Shown here one piece after another: positions 27,114 through 36,229 of a DNA stretch of 64,000 nt; position 1 is the first letter of the stretch, and each line of letters begins with the position of its first letter. Made by a program: the position numbers and the translations under genes. Location of the stretch: contig NZ_AUHU01000005.1 of assembly GCF_000423345.1 (NCBI RefSeq), positions 310,001 to 374,000 on the forward strand, written 5' to 3'. Under the pieces are notes generated by a model. That model was not told where the DNA came from, did not search any database, and worked only from the letters and a program-made list of their open reading frames with translations. This DNA comes from Marinimicrobium agarilyticum DSM 16975. GTDB lineage: Bacteria; Pseudomonadota; Gammaproteobacteria; Pseudomonadales; Cellvibrionaceae.

Positions 27114-27142
27114 AAGGGGTGCCCGGTGGGCACCCCTTTTTT
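27114..27142 (+). terminator. Intrinsic terminator after flaG
   Basis: AAGGGGTGCCC pairs with GGGCACCCCTT across a 3-nt loop, followed by further T residues. It starts 22 nt after the flaG stop and separates fliC-flaG from the independently promoted fliD. Confidence 0.93.
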
Positions 27143-27181
27143 CGTTGTGCCGGGCGCTTTGTGCCCGTTAGCTGAATAGGC

Positions 27182-27208
27182 TAAAGTTTGAGCAAAAGCG
27201 GCCGATAC
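27182..27208 (+). promoter_or_regulatory. Sigma-28 (FliA) promoter of fliD
   Basis: TAAA, a 15-nt spacer and GCCGATAC match the FliA consensus at all but the last position. It lies 74 nt before the fliD ATG and directly after the flaG terminator. Confidence 0.93.
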
Positions 27209-27281
27209 CCTGTCATACACAGGAGCGGGACTGCCGCTTCGGTTTGTCGTTCTTTCACGAGGCATTTTGAGAGACAGTTTT

Positions 27282-29312
27282 ATGGTCGACAATATTGGCA
27301 GCAATATCATCAGTTCTCTGGGCGGGGGCTCCGGCCTGAACAGCCAGAGCATTGTGGACCAGTTGGTGGAGCTGGAGCGTCTGCCGACAGAGCAGCGGCT
27401 GGACCGGCGTGAGACCAGGGTAGAAGCCCAGATCTCCGGCTTCGGCATGCTTCGAAGCGCCGTCGGTGAGTTTGAAAGCGCCCTGGAGCCGCTGGCCAAT
27501 GCCGATACCTTTGACGCCAAACGAGCCTCGATTTCTGACACCACCCTGATGGCGGTCAACTCCCTCAACCCCGAGGCGGTTCCCGGTAACTATCGGATCA
27601 AGATCGAACAGGTGGCCCAGTCCCAGTCGCTCAGTTCGGGCGCCTATGCCAGCAAGGATTCGGCCGTGGGCGAGGGGAGCCTGACCATACGCCTGGGTGA
27701 CTGGTCGGCTGATCTGGCGACCTTCACAGCCGATACCAATGCGACCGGTGCTACCATTGAAATTGACTCAAGCAATAACAGCCTGACCGGGCTGCGCGAT
27801 GCCATCAACGATTCCGACATTGGTGTGCAGGCCAGTATCGTTGGGGAAGAGGGCAGTTATCAGTTGTTGCTGACAGGCCCGACCGGCGCCAGCCGCGAGA
27901 TGGAAATCACCGCCAACGAAGGCGCCACCGCGGGTCTGTCCAACTTCAATTTCAACGAGACCACTCAGAACTTTACCCAGCAGCAAGAAGGCCTGGACGC
28001 GATTCTGCGGGTCAACGGCCTGCAGGTCACCCGCAACAGCAACGTTATTAACGATGTAATCCAGGGCGTTGAATTCGAAGTGTTCAACAGCAACGCGTCG
28101 GAAGAAATCAGCATCAATGTGACCGAGGATAAGAGCCTCGCCGAGGAGTCTATTCGCAATTTTGTCGACGCTTACAACACCTTTTACAAAGAGGTGCAAC
28201 GCCTGACCTCGAATGATGAAGGTGAAGACGGTAAGGGCAGCCTCAATGATGACCCGCTGGCGGGCAATGTCCTGAGGTCCGTCCGCAGCATGCTTGGCAA
28301 CGTCGTGCCTGGCATTGAAAGTGATTTCAGTTCTCTGGCGACCATTGGTATTCGCACCAAGATCGATGGCACGCTGGAGTTCGCTGACGATGGCGAAGTG
28401 ACGGATTTTTCCAACGCGATCAGTAACCGCTTTGAGGAGGTCCGGAACCTGTTCGTTCCCAATACCTCCTCGGACAACGCCAGTATTGATGTGACCAACT
28501 TCGGGAGCCGCACACAACCGGGCAGCTACGATGTAGCGATCACCCAGGAGGCCACCAAAGGTTACCTCAATGCCGACCCGTTGGCGGTGACATTTCCGCT
28601 CGATACCACGGGGAAAGATTACAGTTTCGCGCTCAAGGTGGATGGAGATCAGTCGGCCACCATTACTTTGCCGGAAGGAAAAACCTATAACTCGGGTGCG
28701 GAGCTTGCCGAAGACCTCGAAACATTGATCAACGCCGACTCGACCCTGAAAGAAAATTTTTCCGGGGTAAATGTCAGTTACAACACCACCTCCGGTGCAC
28801 TGGAATTTCAGTCCAAAGCCTATGGAGCGCAAAGCAGCATTGAGTTTACCAGTACCGGTGCGGATATGGCGGAGCTGGGTATCAATGTGGGGGCTGGCAC
28901 TGCTGGCCAGAACGTGGCCGGTACCATCAATGGTGAAGCAGGCTTCGGCTTCGGCAATGTTCTGCGCGGTGCGATCGGCTCGCCCGCTGAGGGCCTCAGT
29001 ATGACGGTGGCGCCTGGGGCGACTTCCGCTACCCTCAACTTCTCACGCGGTCTCGGTGGCACTCTGGCGGGTATGGTGGATTCCTATGTCCGTAACTCCG
29101 GTTTGATTTCCGAGCGCGAGAGTAACCTCCAGGAAGATATGGGTGAGATCGAAGAGGACCGCCGAGACCTGGACCGCCGCAGTGAAGCCTTCCGAGCGCG
29201 GCAGGAAGCCCAGTTCCGGGCCATGGAGCAGATCGTCCGCAGCCTGAACAGCACCGGCGACTTCCTGGAGGGCATTAACGATCGCCTGCCGTTTACCGCG
29301 CCGCCGCGTTAA
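27282..29312 (+). CDS. fliD: Flagellar filament cap FliD
   Basis: FliD (HAP2) caps the filament and assists flagellin folding at the tip. The N-terminal domain starts MVDNIGSNIISSLGGGSGLN with SIVDQLVELERLPTEQRLD, and the C-terminal coiled segment ends in RQEAQFRAMEQIVRSLNSTG. I chose the ATG at 27282, with GAGAGA about 7 nt upstream; an in-frame TTG five codons earlier is weaker. At 676 aa it is longer than E. coli (468) or P. aeruginosa (474) FliD, with an expanded central region (about 240-560). It has its own sigma-28 promoter. Confidence 0.95.
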   Translation: MVDNIGSNIISSLGGGSGLNSQSIVDQLVELERLPTEQRLDRRETRVEAQISGFGMLRSAVGEFESALEPLANADTFDAKRASISDTTLMAVNSLNPEAVPGNYRIKIEQVAQSQSLSSGAYASKDSAVGEGSLTIRLGDWSADLATFTADTNATGATIEIDSSNNSLTGLRDAINDSDIGVQASIVGEEGSYQLLLTGPTGASREMEITANEGATAGLSNFNFNETTQNFTQQQEGLDAILRVNGLQVTRNSNVINDVIQGVEFEVFNSNASEEISINVTEDKSLAEESIRNFVDAYNTFYKEVQRLTSNDEGEDGKGSLNDDPLAGNVLRSVRSMLGNVVPGIESDFSSLATIGIRTKIDGTLEFADDGEVTDFSNAISNRFEEVRNLFVPNTSSDNASIDVTNFGSRTQPGSYDVAITQEATKGYLNADPLAVTFPLDTTGKDYSFALKVDGDQSATITLPEGKTYNSGAELAEDLETLINADSTLKENFSGVNVSYNTTSGALEFQSKAYGAQSSIEFTSTGADMAELGINVGAGTAGQNVAGTINGEAGFGFGNVLRGAIGSPAEGLSMTVAPGATSATLNFSRGLGGTLAGMVDSYVRNSGLISERESNLQEDMGEIEEDRRDLDRRSEAFRARQEAQFRAMEQIVRSLNSTGDFLEGINDRLPFTAPPR

Positions 29313-29335
29313 GTTTTAGGCACCCCAAAATCGGC

Positions 29336-29362
29336 TAAAGTTTCCCCCTCTACAGCCGTAAT
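29336..29362 (+). promoter_or_regulatory. Probable sigma-28 promoter of fliS
   Basis: TAAA, a 15-nt spacer and GCCGTAAT give a good -35 and a partial -10 match to the FliA consensus. The expected transcript start, near 29370, favours translation from the ATG at 29424 rather than from the ATG at 29376. Confidence 0.7.
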
Positions 29363-29423
29363 AAAGGTTAGTCCGATGGTAAATACCACCGATAATGAAG
29401 ACGACCAACAACGGGGAACCGGT

Positions 29424-29819
29424 ATGAACGCCTACGCTCGCGCGGCTCAGAATTACTCTTCCATGAAAGTCCAGTCCAGCGCCATGGACGCTTCTCCCCA
29501 TCGCCTGATTCAGATGTTGTTCGAGGGTGCCCTTGAGCGTATCGCTCAAGCCAAGGGCGCAATGCAACAGGGTCAGATTGCCCGCAAGGGCGAGCTGATT
29601 CAGAAGGCCATCAATATCGTCGACGGTCTTCAGGGCAGCCTGAAAGACAAGAAAGAAGATGGCGAGCTGGCGGATGAGCTGAACGAGCTTTACGACTACA
29701 TCATTCGCGCCCTCACCGAAGCCAACTACAAAAACAGCACCGAGCGGCTGGACGAATGCGGCCGTCTCCTGGGTGAGCTGAAAAGTGCCTGGGACAGCAT
29801 CGCCGCCGAGGCTCGCTGA
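29424..29819 (+). CDS. fliS: Flagellin export chaperone FliS
   Basis: FliS binds flagellin in the cytoplasm and prevents premature polymerisation. The 131-aa protein begins MNAYARAAQNYSSMKVQSSA, has PHRLIQMLFEGALERIAQAK and GQIARKGELIQKAINIVDGL, and is helical throughout, as in the family. The ATG at 29424 has GGGGA six bases upstream. An upstream ATG at 29376 would add 16 residues and leave almost no leader after the sigma-28 promoter. The next small gene starts two bases after the stop. Confidence 0.95.
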   Translation: MNAYARAAQNYSSMKVQSSAMDASPHRLIQMLFEGALERIAQAKGAMQQGQIARKGELIQKAINIVDGLQGSLKDKKEDGELADELNELYDYIIRALTEANYKNSTERLDECGRLLGELKSAWDSIAAEAR

Positions 29820-29821
29820 TC

Positions 29822-30097
29822 ATGGCTCTGCAGGCAGTCCCCAGGCCTGACTATCGGGGCGATGCCGGGTTGGATCAAATCGCGGAACTGCGTCGGGAAC
29901 TGATCCAGGCACTGCGCGCCGAAGATTGGCTGCGCGTGCGCGAGCTGGACCGCGCCTGCGCCGCTCTGGTCGATCGGGTCATCTCGGCCAATCGTGATGA
30001 CGGCTCCGCGCTGGTTCGCGCCCTGAGTGAACTCAAAGGTGTCTACGCCAACCTGATTGATCGCTGTCACCGGGAAGTGCTGGAGATGGCGCTGTAG
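29822..30097 (+). CDS. FleP/FliT-like small flagellar protein
   Basis: This 91-aa protein is helical and rich in Arg/Leu/Ala (IAELRRELIQALRAEDWLRV, then RELDRACAALVDRVIS). It begins two bases after fliS, at the position of Pseudomonas fleP between fliS and fleQ, so translation is probably coupled. Weak FliT-like helical patterning is visible, but it lacks the basic C-terminal tail of the other FliT-like protein at 24279. Function is inferred from position; an export chaperone or export regulator is likeliest. Confidence 0.6.
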   Translation: MALQAVPRPDYRGDAGLDQIAELRRELIQALRAEDWLRVRELDRACAALVDRVISANRDDGSALVRALSELKGVYANLIDRCHREVLEMAL

Positions 30098-30244
30098 AGA
30101 GACCGGACCACGGTGAGGTCGGCGATGTTTCGTCGACCAACCCGTTCTCGGCATCCAATCTCTCGCGTTATTGACACTCAAATCGTCATTTTTCCGTCAT
30201 TTGGGATTGCTCAAGGCGCATAACCCTGCCAAAATCCCTCGTAT

Positions 30245-30260
30245 TGTGATTCAGGTCACA
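30245..30260. promoter_or_regulatory. CRP/Vfr-type binding site upstream of fleQ
   Basis: TGTGA-TTCAGG-TCACA is a perfect match to both half-sites of the CRP consensus with the correct 6-bp spacer. It lies 184 nt before the fleQ start in a 331-nt gap (30098-30428) where I see no clear -35/-10 pair. In Pseudomonas aeruginosa Vfr represses fleQ through such a site; action here is inferred. Confidence 0.75.
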
Positions 30261-30428
30261 AAATCTTGGGGTCATCAAACCCGCCCAATTCAGAATATCG
30301 TCGCAGGTGCTGAAAGCGCCGGTTATTTGACTGGTGCGATCTGGTCGACTATTAGTTGATAACAGGTCCGGCCCGCGAGCGGGGGCTCTCGGTGTCGATG
30401 ACAAGAAAGTACAGAAGGGCCTAGTCGA

Positions 30429-31880
30429 ATGTGGCGAAACACCCGTGTTTTGGTTGTAGACGATAACGAAAAACGACGCAGGGAGCTGGCGGTTATCCTG
30501 GAATTCTTGGGGAGAACGGTCGTCGAGACCGGCTGGAGCGGCTGGCAAGATGCCCACGAGGAGGGGGGCGAGGAGGACGAGCGGGGCGTGATGGCCCTGT
30601 TTCTCGGGCAGACCCCCAAACCCGCCGAGTTGGAAGCCCAACTGAAAGAGGTTCGCCAGTGGCAGGATGACGTGCCGGTGATCCTGCTGGATGAACGAAG
30701 CCTCCCCGACGGTGCCCCCGGAGAACTCTCCCGGATGGTGATCGCCACCATGAGTGTTCCGCCAGCCTACAATCAGTTGCTGGACACGCTTCACCGCGCG
30801 CAACTGTATCGCCAGGCTCAGCAGGCCAACCGCCGGCAGCCCACCCGACGCCCCGTGCACCTGTTTCGCAGTCTGGTCGGCACCAGTCGGGAAATCCAGC
30901 ACGTTCGCGACATGATGGCCCAGGTGGCCGATAAGGACGTGTCGGTACTGATTACCGGCGAGTCCGGGACCGGCAAAGAAGTGGTGGCGCGCAATCTGCA
31001 CTACAACTCCCCCCGGCGTGAGAAACCCTTTGTACCCGTCAACTGTGGTGCGATTCCCGCTGAACTGTTGGAAAGCGAATTGTTTGGCCATGAGAAGGGG
31101 GCGTTTACCGGCGCCATCAACGCTCGGGCCGGGCGTTTCGAGCTGGCGGAAGGTGGCACCCTGTTTCTGGATGAAATCGGCGACATGCCTCTGAACATGC
31201 AGGTCAAAATTCTGCGCGTGCTTCAAGAGCGCAGCTTCGAACGGGTAGGCAGCAACAAGACCACCACGGTCGATGTGCGTATCATCGCCGCCACCCACCG
31301 GGATCTGGAAGGCATGATTTCCGAAGATCGCTTCCGGGAAGACCTTTTCTATCGCCTGAATGTATTCCCGATTGAGCTGCCGGCATTGAAGGAGCGAGCC
31401 GAGGACATTCCTCTGCTGATTAACGAGTTGATTTCCCGACTCGAAAGCGAGGACCGGGGCTCCATCCGTTTCAACTCCGCCGCCATTCTGTCGCTGTGTC
31501 GTCACCCCTGGAGCGGAAACGTGCGTGAGCTCGCCAACCTGGTAGAGCGGATGGCGATCATGCAGCCTTATGGCGTGGTCGGTGTACAGGATCTGCCCGG
31601 TAAGTATCGCCACGTGGATGTCGCTGAAGAGGATTTCGGTGTCGAAAAGGACCCCGACTCTGCCGTCACAAACCAGGCGGGTTATGTCAGCATGACCGAT
31701 ACTCCGCTGTTACCCGAACAGGGAATCGATCTGCGCGAATACATCAGTAGCCTGGAAAAGGAATTGATCCAGCAGGCGTTGAATGACTGTGGTGGCGTGG
31801 TGGCCCGCGCCGCCGATCGTCTGAGTGTACGCCGCACCACGTTGGTGGAAAAAATGCGCAAGTACGACCTGCAGCGTTAG
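30429..31880 (+). CDS. fleQ: Flagellar master regulator FleQ/FlrA
   Basis: This sigma-54 activator sits at the top of the polar flagellar cascade. The 483-aa protein has an N-terminal FleQ receiver-like domain ([20 protein letters not shown]), an AAA+ core with Walker A GESGTGKE (177-184) and GAFTGA (224-229) for sigma-54 contact, and a C-terminal Fis HTH ([20 protein letters not shown]). Motifs reported to bind c-di-GMP in P. aeruginosa FleQ are present: LFRS (145-148), RN after Walker A (188-189) and ExxxR as ELISR (333-337). It follows fliS-fleP as in Pseudomonas, but flrB/flrC lie 4.7 kb further on. Confidence 0.95.
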   Translation: MWRNTRVLVVDDNEKRRRELAVILEFLGRTVVETGWSGWQDAHEEGGEEDERGVMALFLGQTPKPAELEAQLKEVRQWQDDVPVILLDERSLPDGAPGELSRMVIATMSVPPAYNQLLDTLHRAQLYRQAQQANRRQPTRRPVHLFRSLVGTSREIQHVRDMMAQVADKDVSVLITGESGTGKEVVARNLHYNSPRREKPFVPVNCGAIPAELLESELFGHEKGAFTGAINARAGRFELAEGGTLFLDEIGDMPLNMQVKILRVLQERSFERVGSNKTTTVDVRIIAATHRDLEGMISEDRFREDLFYRLNVFPIELPALKERAEDIPLLINELISRLESEDRGSIRFNSAAILSLCRHPWSGNVRELANLVERMAIMQPYGVVGVQDLPGKYRHVDVAEEDFGVEKDPDSAVTNQAGYVSMTDTPLLPEQGIDLREYISSLEKELIQQALNDCGGVVARAADRLSVRRTTLVEKMRKYDLQR

Positions 31881-31888
31881 ACGACAGA

Positions 31889-31910
31889 GGCCCCGCTTTC
31901 TCGCGGGGCC
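31889..31910 (+). terminator. GC-rich hairpin after fleQ
   Basis: GGCCCCGC and GCGGGGCC form a perfect 8-bp stem around TTTCTC, eight bases after the fleQ stop. The following bases are C-rich rather than T-rich, so termination may need Rho or be partial. Confidence 0.6.
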
Positions 31911-32080
31911 CACTTCCCCTCCCGAATAAATCGGCACAAGTGCCGTTGGTTCACTTTTCTCCGTTTTCCAAAGTGGGACGACGCCAGCAACCGGCTTCTC
32001 TAGTCTCGGTGCTGCTGTCAGTCGGTCAGCAACCGTGGGAAAGGAAAACCTAGCCAGGTACCAGCAAGAAAGCTCGCAGC

Positions 32081-32105
32081 TTGGATATCCGGTGCCGATA
32101 TCCAA
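32081..32105. promoter_or_regulatory. Inverted repeat upstream of the di-haem oxidoreductase gene
   Basis: TTGGATATC-CGGTGCC-GATATCCAA is a perfect 9-bp inverted repeat with a 7-nt spacer, 40 nt before the start codon. The size fits a dimeric regulator operator or a leader hairpin. No regulator gene lies adjacent. No clear -35/-10 pair is visible around it. Confidence 0.4.
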
Positions 32106-32144
32106 AATCGATAACCAATAATAGTGACTTGCGAGGAACCACCA

Positions 32145-34871
32145 ATGCGTTTATTCAGACGTCACAGTGTGCTTGGCGCACTGCTTCTCTGTGTACTCTC
32201 CGTGCCTGCCGTGGCACAAACGACCAACGTCGCGCTCAACCAGTCGGCCTCGGCCAGCACAGCGGACCTGTCAGCCTCCTACGCCGTGGATGGCGATGGC
32301 AACACCCGTTGGGCGTCCGCCGCCCAGACCGACCCTTCGTTTCTGACCGTGGATCTCGGTCAGGCCTATGATCTTTCTCAGGTGGTGATTGACTGGGAAG
32401 CGGCCAACGCGGACACCTATGAAATTCGTGCCTCCAACGACGGTAGCCGCTGGGATACGCTCGTCAGTCGCAGTGGCGGCGCTTTTGGTAACCGCACTGA
32501 TACGGTCGATGTCAGTGGCACATACCGATATGTTCGCATGTTTGGTATCAGCCGGAGTGCGGGTAACTATTGGGGATACTCCATCTGGGAATTCAAGGTC
32601 TTCGGCGCCGAGCCTATGCAGAACGTCGATTGCGAGACTGGTTGTCTGCAGGAGCTCGACAGCGACACGGCCCGGGCGCGAGTGACCGAGGGCGATATCG
32701 TGGATATCCACTACAGCGTCAACGGTGGCGCCCAACAGAACCTGCGCATGGGCCAGGACGCTTCCGGTTGGTATTACGATATCAACGGTCTGGGCATGGG
32801 GGATGTGCTCACCTATCACTTCACGATTATTGCCGGTGGAGTGGGGCAAAGCACCAGCGTCCAGAGCCATATTTTTGCGGGCACCGGTTCCAGCAGTTCA
32901 TCGCAGAGCAGCAGTTCAAGCAGCAGCTCCTCCAGTAGTGACAGCTCGCAAAGCAGCAGTTCAAACAGTTCGGCGGACCTGGGTGAAATTGTGCCGCTGT
33001 ATGACGGCGCAACGGCTCGGGAACCGGTGGTTCAGTATGAGACCGATACCGCATTGGTGACCCGCTTCGCCGACCGCGCTCGCGATCGTCATGCGAAAGA
33101 AGATCACTTCCAGGCGTACGATCATTACCTGAGTTTTTACTGGGAAGATCGCACCGCCAGCATCGAGATCATCGATGAGGTGGCCAAAGGCGGAGACACC
33201 GTTCGTATGAACGTTCGTACGCAATTCAAACTGAGCGACACGGAAGCGGAAAACCGTTGGTTCTATCGCGGCGTCGGTACCGTGGCGGAGTATTGTGATA
33301 ACGGCACCATGGTCGTCGAGGATAACCTGAACTACTACAAGGAGCGCAGCTATAACTGCCGGGAAGGGCGACCGATTCAGGTGGGCGATAAACTGGAGTT
33401 TGAAATCAGTCAGTTTCTTGATCCCGGTGTTCCCAATGGTCGGGCGAATTACTATGGCACGACCTACCTGTACATCGTCGGTGAAGGTCTGGTTCCCTGG
33501 GATGTGGGCGGCTCTACGCCGGCCGGTGGGGTGAAAGACTCGGTCAAAATTCCCGAAAGTGCCTGGCTCGGGGGCGACACCACCATCCACGCGGCCACCT
33601 CTGGAGAAACCGACAACCACTTTATGCAGATGGCCACCAACCTGAGTTATGACAACGGCCAGCCATTCGTGCTGGGCCGGCGGGTGCTGCACTCGTCTTT
33701 CGTGGATGGCCGTCACGATGAGAAGCCTATCGAAAACCCGGTCTTCGATGAGTTGGTGGGGCAGGCCGGCCCGCACTATACCAATGACAGTTGTGCCAGT
33801 TGCCACAATCGAAATGGTCGCGCCGCGCCCGCAGCGGTGGGTGAGCCGCTGGACAAATGGTCCTTCCTGGTAGCCGATGCGGCCGGTAACCCGCATCCGG
33901 ATCTGGGCCGGGTGCTGCAACCGCTTGCCCGTGACGGGGCGCAGAGTGAAGGCGAGGTCAGTATCGGTAGCTGGAGTGAGCAGAATGGCCTGCGTTCTCC
34001 CAATTTCCAGTTTGAGGGCGTCACGCCCGAGCGTTTCTCGGCGCGCCTTGCCCCGAACCTGGTGGGGATAGGTTTGCTCGAGGCGATTCCCGAATCCGCC
34101 ATTCTGGCTGATGCCGATCCCAGCGACGTTGATGGCAATGGGATTTCCGGTCGTGCCAACCGTATTCCAGACCCGCAAACCGGTGAAACCCGACTGGGCC
34201 GGTTTGGCTGGAAGGCGGGCACCGTCAGCGTCAAACATCAACTGGCAAGCGCGCTCAATAAAGACATTGGCGTGATGACCTCAATACTGCCTCAACCCGA
34301 TTGTGGGGCCAACCAGAGCGATTGTGGCAGCAGTGGCTTGGAACTCGCAGACCATCATCTTGAGGATCTGGTGAAGTACACCTCGCTGTTGGGCGTTCGG
34401 CCTCAGCGTGACTACAACGACCCGGCCGTACAGCAGGGCGAGCAGTTGTTTGCCAGTGCCGGTTGCGCCGGTTGCCACACACCGACTCATCAGACCAGTC
34501 AGCACCACCCGCTGGCGGAGTTGCGCGACCAGACCATTCATCCCTACACGGATATGTTGCTGCATGACATGGGACCGGGGCTTGCCGATAACCTCGGTGA
34601 AGGCCAGGCGTCCGGCGCCGAGTGGCGAACCGCTCCGTTGTGGGGGCTGGGCCTGTCCGCGTGCGTCACCGGTGGCGTGACCAATCCGACCGGTCAGCAG
34701 GGCGATGAAGTCTGCACGCCCGAGGCGAGCTATTTGCACGACGGTCGTGCCCGTACCATTGAAGAGGCGATTCTCTGGCACGGTGGTGAAGGTCTGGCGG
34801 CGAAGAACAATTATGAAGCCTTGTCCGGAACCGATAAGCAGAACCTGCTTCGTTTCCTGAAGTCGCTGTAA
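32145..34871 (+). CDS. Secreted discoidin-polyserine-DUF1111 di-haem oxidoreductase
   Basis: This 908-aa exported protein starts with a signal peptide (MRLFRRHSVLGALLLCVLSV..., cleaved near AVAQ). An F5/8-type C (discoidin) carbohydrate-binding-like domain (about 25-155) follows, then a small beta domain (about 160-240), a serine-rich linker (about 249-275) and a large DUF1111/thiol-oxidoreductase-type region with two haem sites, CASCH (Cys550) and CAGCH (Cys774). Polyserine linkers are typical of Saccharophagus/Cellvibrio polysaccharide enzymes. The ATG has GAGGAA upstream; a GTG seven codons earlier is less likely. It separates fleQ from flrB and has no evident flagellar role. The substrate is unknown. 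Confidence 0.82.
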   Translation: MRLFRRHSVLGALLLCVLSVPAVAQTTNVALNQSASASTADLSASYAVDGDGNTRWASAAQTDPSFLTVDLGQAYDLSQVVIDWEAANADTYEIRASNDGSRWDTLVSRSGGAFGNRTDTVDVSGTYRYVRMFGISRSAGNYWGYSIWEFKVFGAEPMQNVDCETGCLQELDSDTARARVTEGDIVDIHYSVNGGAQQNLRMGQDASGWYYDINGLGMGDVLTYHFTIIAGGVGQSTSVQSHIFAGTGSSSSSQSSSSSSSSSSSDSSQSSSSNSSADLGEIVPLYDGATAREPVVQYETDTALVTRFADRARDRHAKEDHFQAYDHYLSFYWEDRTASIEIIDEVAKGGDTVRMNVRTQFKLSDTEAENRWFYRGVGTVAEYCDNGTMVVEDNLNYYKERSYNCREGRPIQVGDKLEFEISQFLDPGVPNGRANYYGTTYLYIVGEGLVPWDVGGSTPAGGVKDSVKIPESAWLGGDTTIHAATSGETDNHFMQMATNLSYDNGQPFVLGRRVLHSSFVDGRHDEKPIENPVFDELVGQAGPHYTNDSCASCHNRNGRAAPAAVGEPLDKWSFLVADAAGNPHPDLGRVLQPLARDGAQSEGEVSIGSWSEQNGLRSPNFQFEGVTPERFSARLAPNLVGIGLLEAIPESAILADADPSDVDGNGISGRANRIPDPQTGETRLGRFGWKAGTVSVKHQLASALNKDIGVMTSILPQPDCGANQSDCGSSGLELADHHLEDLVKYTSLLGVRPQRDYNDPAVQQGEQLFASAGCAGCHTPTHQTSQHHPLAELRDQTIHPYTDMLLHDMGPGLADNLGEGQASGAEWRTAPLWGLGLSACVTGGVTNPTGQQGDEVCTPEASYLHDGRARTIEEAILWHGGEGLAAKNNYEALSGTDKQNLLRFLKSL

Positions 34872-34874
34872 TAA

Positions 34875-34907
34875 AAAAAGGGGTTGCCGAAGCAACCCCT
34901 TTTTTCC
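34875..34907. terminator. Bidirectional intrinsic terminator
   Basis: A run of A residues, GGGGTTGC, loop CGAA, GCAACCCC and a run of T residues form a symmetric stem between the convergent di-haem gene and rhlE. It can terminate transcription from both sides. Confidence 0.94.
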
Positions 34908-34939
34908 TACCAGCCGTTTCTCAACGACGGACCTGAACC

Positions 34940-36229
34940 TCAGGCGCGTTTCTGACGACGGCTACGGTTCGAACGGCCGCCTTCATTCTGGCGGGCCTTG
35001 GCGTTCGGGTTGCCACCTCTGGGCTTGGCTGGACGGCTCTGACCGCCCGGCCTTTTTTGGCCCAGTTGAATCGGCTCCGGCTTGATATTCGGGTCCGGTT
35101 CAAAACCGGGCACCACCACCTTTTCCACCTGGCTTTTGATCAGCCGTTCGATGTTGCGCATGAAGCTGTTCTCATCCACACACACCAGTGACACGGCCAC
35201 GCCTTCGCGTTCCGCACGACCGGTGCGCCCGATGCGGTGAACGTAATCTTCCGGCACGTTGGGCAGCTCGTAGTTCACAACATAGGGCAGCTCACTGATG
35301 TCGATGCCGCGGGCGGCGATATCGGTGGCCACCAGGGTGCGAACCTTGCCGCTTTTGAAATCGCTCAGGGCACGAGTACGGGCGCCCTGGCTCTTGTTGC
35401 CGTGAATGGCGGCTGAGCTAATGCCGTCTTTCTGCAACTGCTCGGTCAAACGGTTGGCGCCGTGTTTGGTGCGGGTGAACACCAGTACCTGACGCCAGTC
35501 GCCATCACCGATGAGGTAGGACAACAGCTCCCGTTTGCGATCCCGATCCACCGGGTGAACGCGCTGGGTAATACGCTCGGCGGTGGTATTGCGCGGGGCG
35601 ACTTCAATCAGCTCCGGGTTGTTCAGAAGCTTGTCCGCCAGTTGTTTGATCTCGTCCGAGAAAGTCGCGGAAAACAGCAGCGTCTGCTTCTGTTTGGGGA
35701 CAAGCCTGAGGACTTTCTTGATGTCGTGAATAAAGCCCATGTCCAACATGCGATCGGCTTCATCCAGGATCAGTGTCTCGACGCGGTCGAGCTGCAGTGC
35801 GTTCTGTTGCACCAGGTCGAGCAGACGCCCCGGCGTAGCCACCAGAATATCGACGCCCTTGCGCAGCGTCATCATCTGGGGATTGATGCTCACACCGCCA
35901 AAGACCACAGTCGAGCGTAGGGGAAGGTGCTTGCCATAGGTGCGAACACTTTCGTGCACCTGTGCCGCCAACTCCCGGGTCGGGGTCAGGATCAGGGCCC
36001 GCACGGGGCGGAATTTCTGTCCGGCTACCGCTTTGCGGCTCATGGTTTCCAGCAGGGGCAGGGTAAAGCCGGCGGTTTTACCCGTACCGGTCTGAGCCGC
36101 TGCCATCAAGTCCTTGCCTTGCATTACGGTAGGGATGGCTTTGGCTTGGATAGGGGTAGGCTCGGAGTAGCCCGCGTCATTAAGCGCGCGCAAAAGTTCG
36201 GCTCGAAGGCCGAGTTCAGCAAATGTCAT
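34940..36229 (-). CDS. rhlE: DEAD-box RNA helicase RhlE
   Basis: This ATP-dependent RNA helicase is involved in ribosome assembly and mRNA turnover. The 429-aa protein has the Q motif (GYSEPTPIQ), Walker A AQTGTGKT (about 46-53), DEAD in [17 protein letters not shown] in LFSATF, and the helicase C motifs [10 protein letters not shown] and HRIGRTGR. The C-terminal tail (about 375-429) is basic and Gly/Arg/Lys-rich ([15 protein letters not shown]), as in RhlE. AGGA precedes the ATG. It lies on the opposite strand to the flagellar genes and is part of the block that splits fleQ from flrB. Confidence 0.95.
   Translation of the reverse strand: MTFAELGLRAELLRALNDAGYSEPTPIQAKAIPTVMQGKDLMAAAQTGTGKTAGFTLPLLETMSRKAVAGQKFRPVRALILTPTRELAAQVHESVRTYGKHLPLRSTVVFGGVSINPQMMTLRKGVDILVATPGRLLDLVQQNALQLDRVETLILDEADRMLDMGFIHDIKKVLRLVPKQKQTLLFSATFSDEIKQLADKLLNNPELIEVAPRNTTAERITQRVHPVDRDRKRELLSYLIGDGDWRQVLVFTRTKHGANRLTEQLQKDGISSAAIHGNKSQGARTRALSDFKSGKVRTLVATDIAARGIDISELPYVVNYELPNVPEDYVHRIGRTGRAEREGVAVSLVCVDENSFMRNIERLIKSQVEKVVVPGFEPDPNIKPEPIQLGQKRPGGQSRPAKPRGGNPNAKARQNEGGRSNRSRRQKRA

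Noticed and set aside
30186-31613. Minus-strand open frame of 475 codons opposite fleQ
   Set aside because: It is antisense to a canonical AAA+ regulator; its composition is His/Gln/Val-rich shadow sequence and no ribosome site is visible.
32961-34241. Minus-strand open frame of 426 codons opposite the di-haem gene
   Set aside because: The plus-strand frame has a signal peptide, two CxxCH motifs and a ribosome site. The antisense frame has no recognisable domain and arises from high GC.
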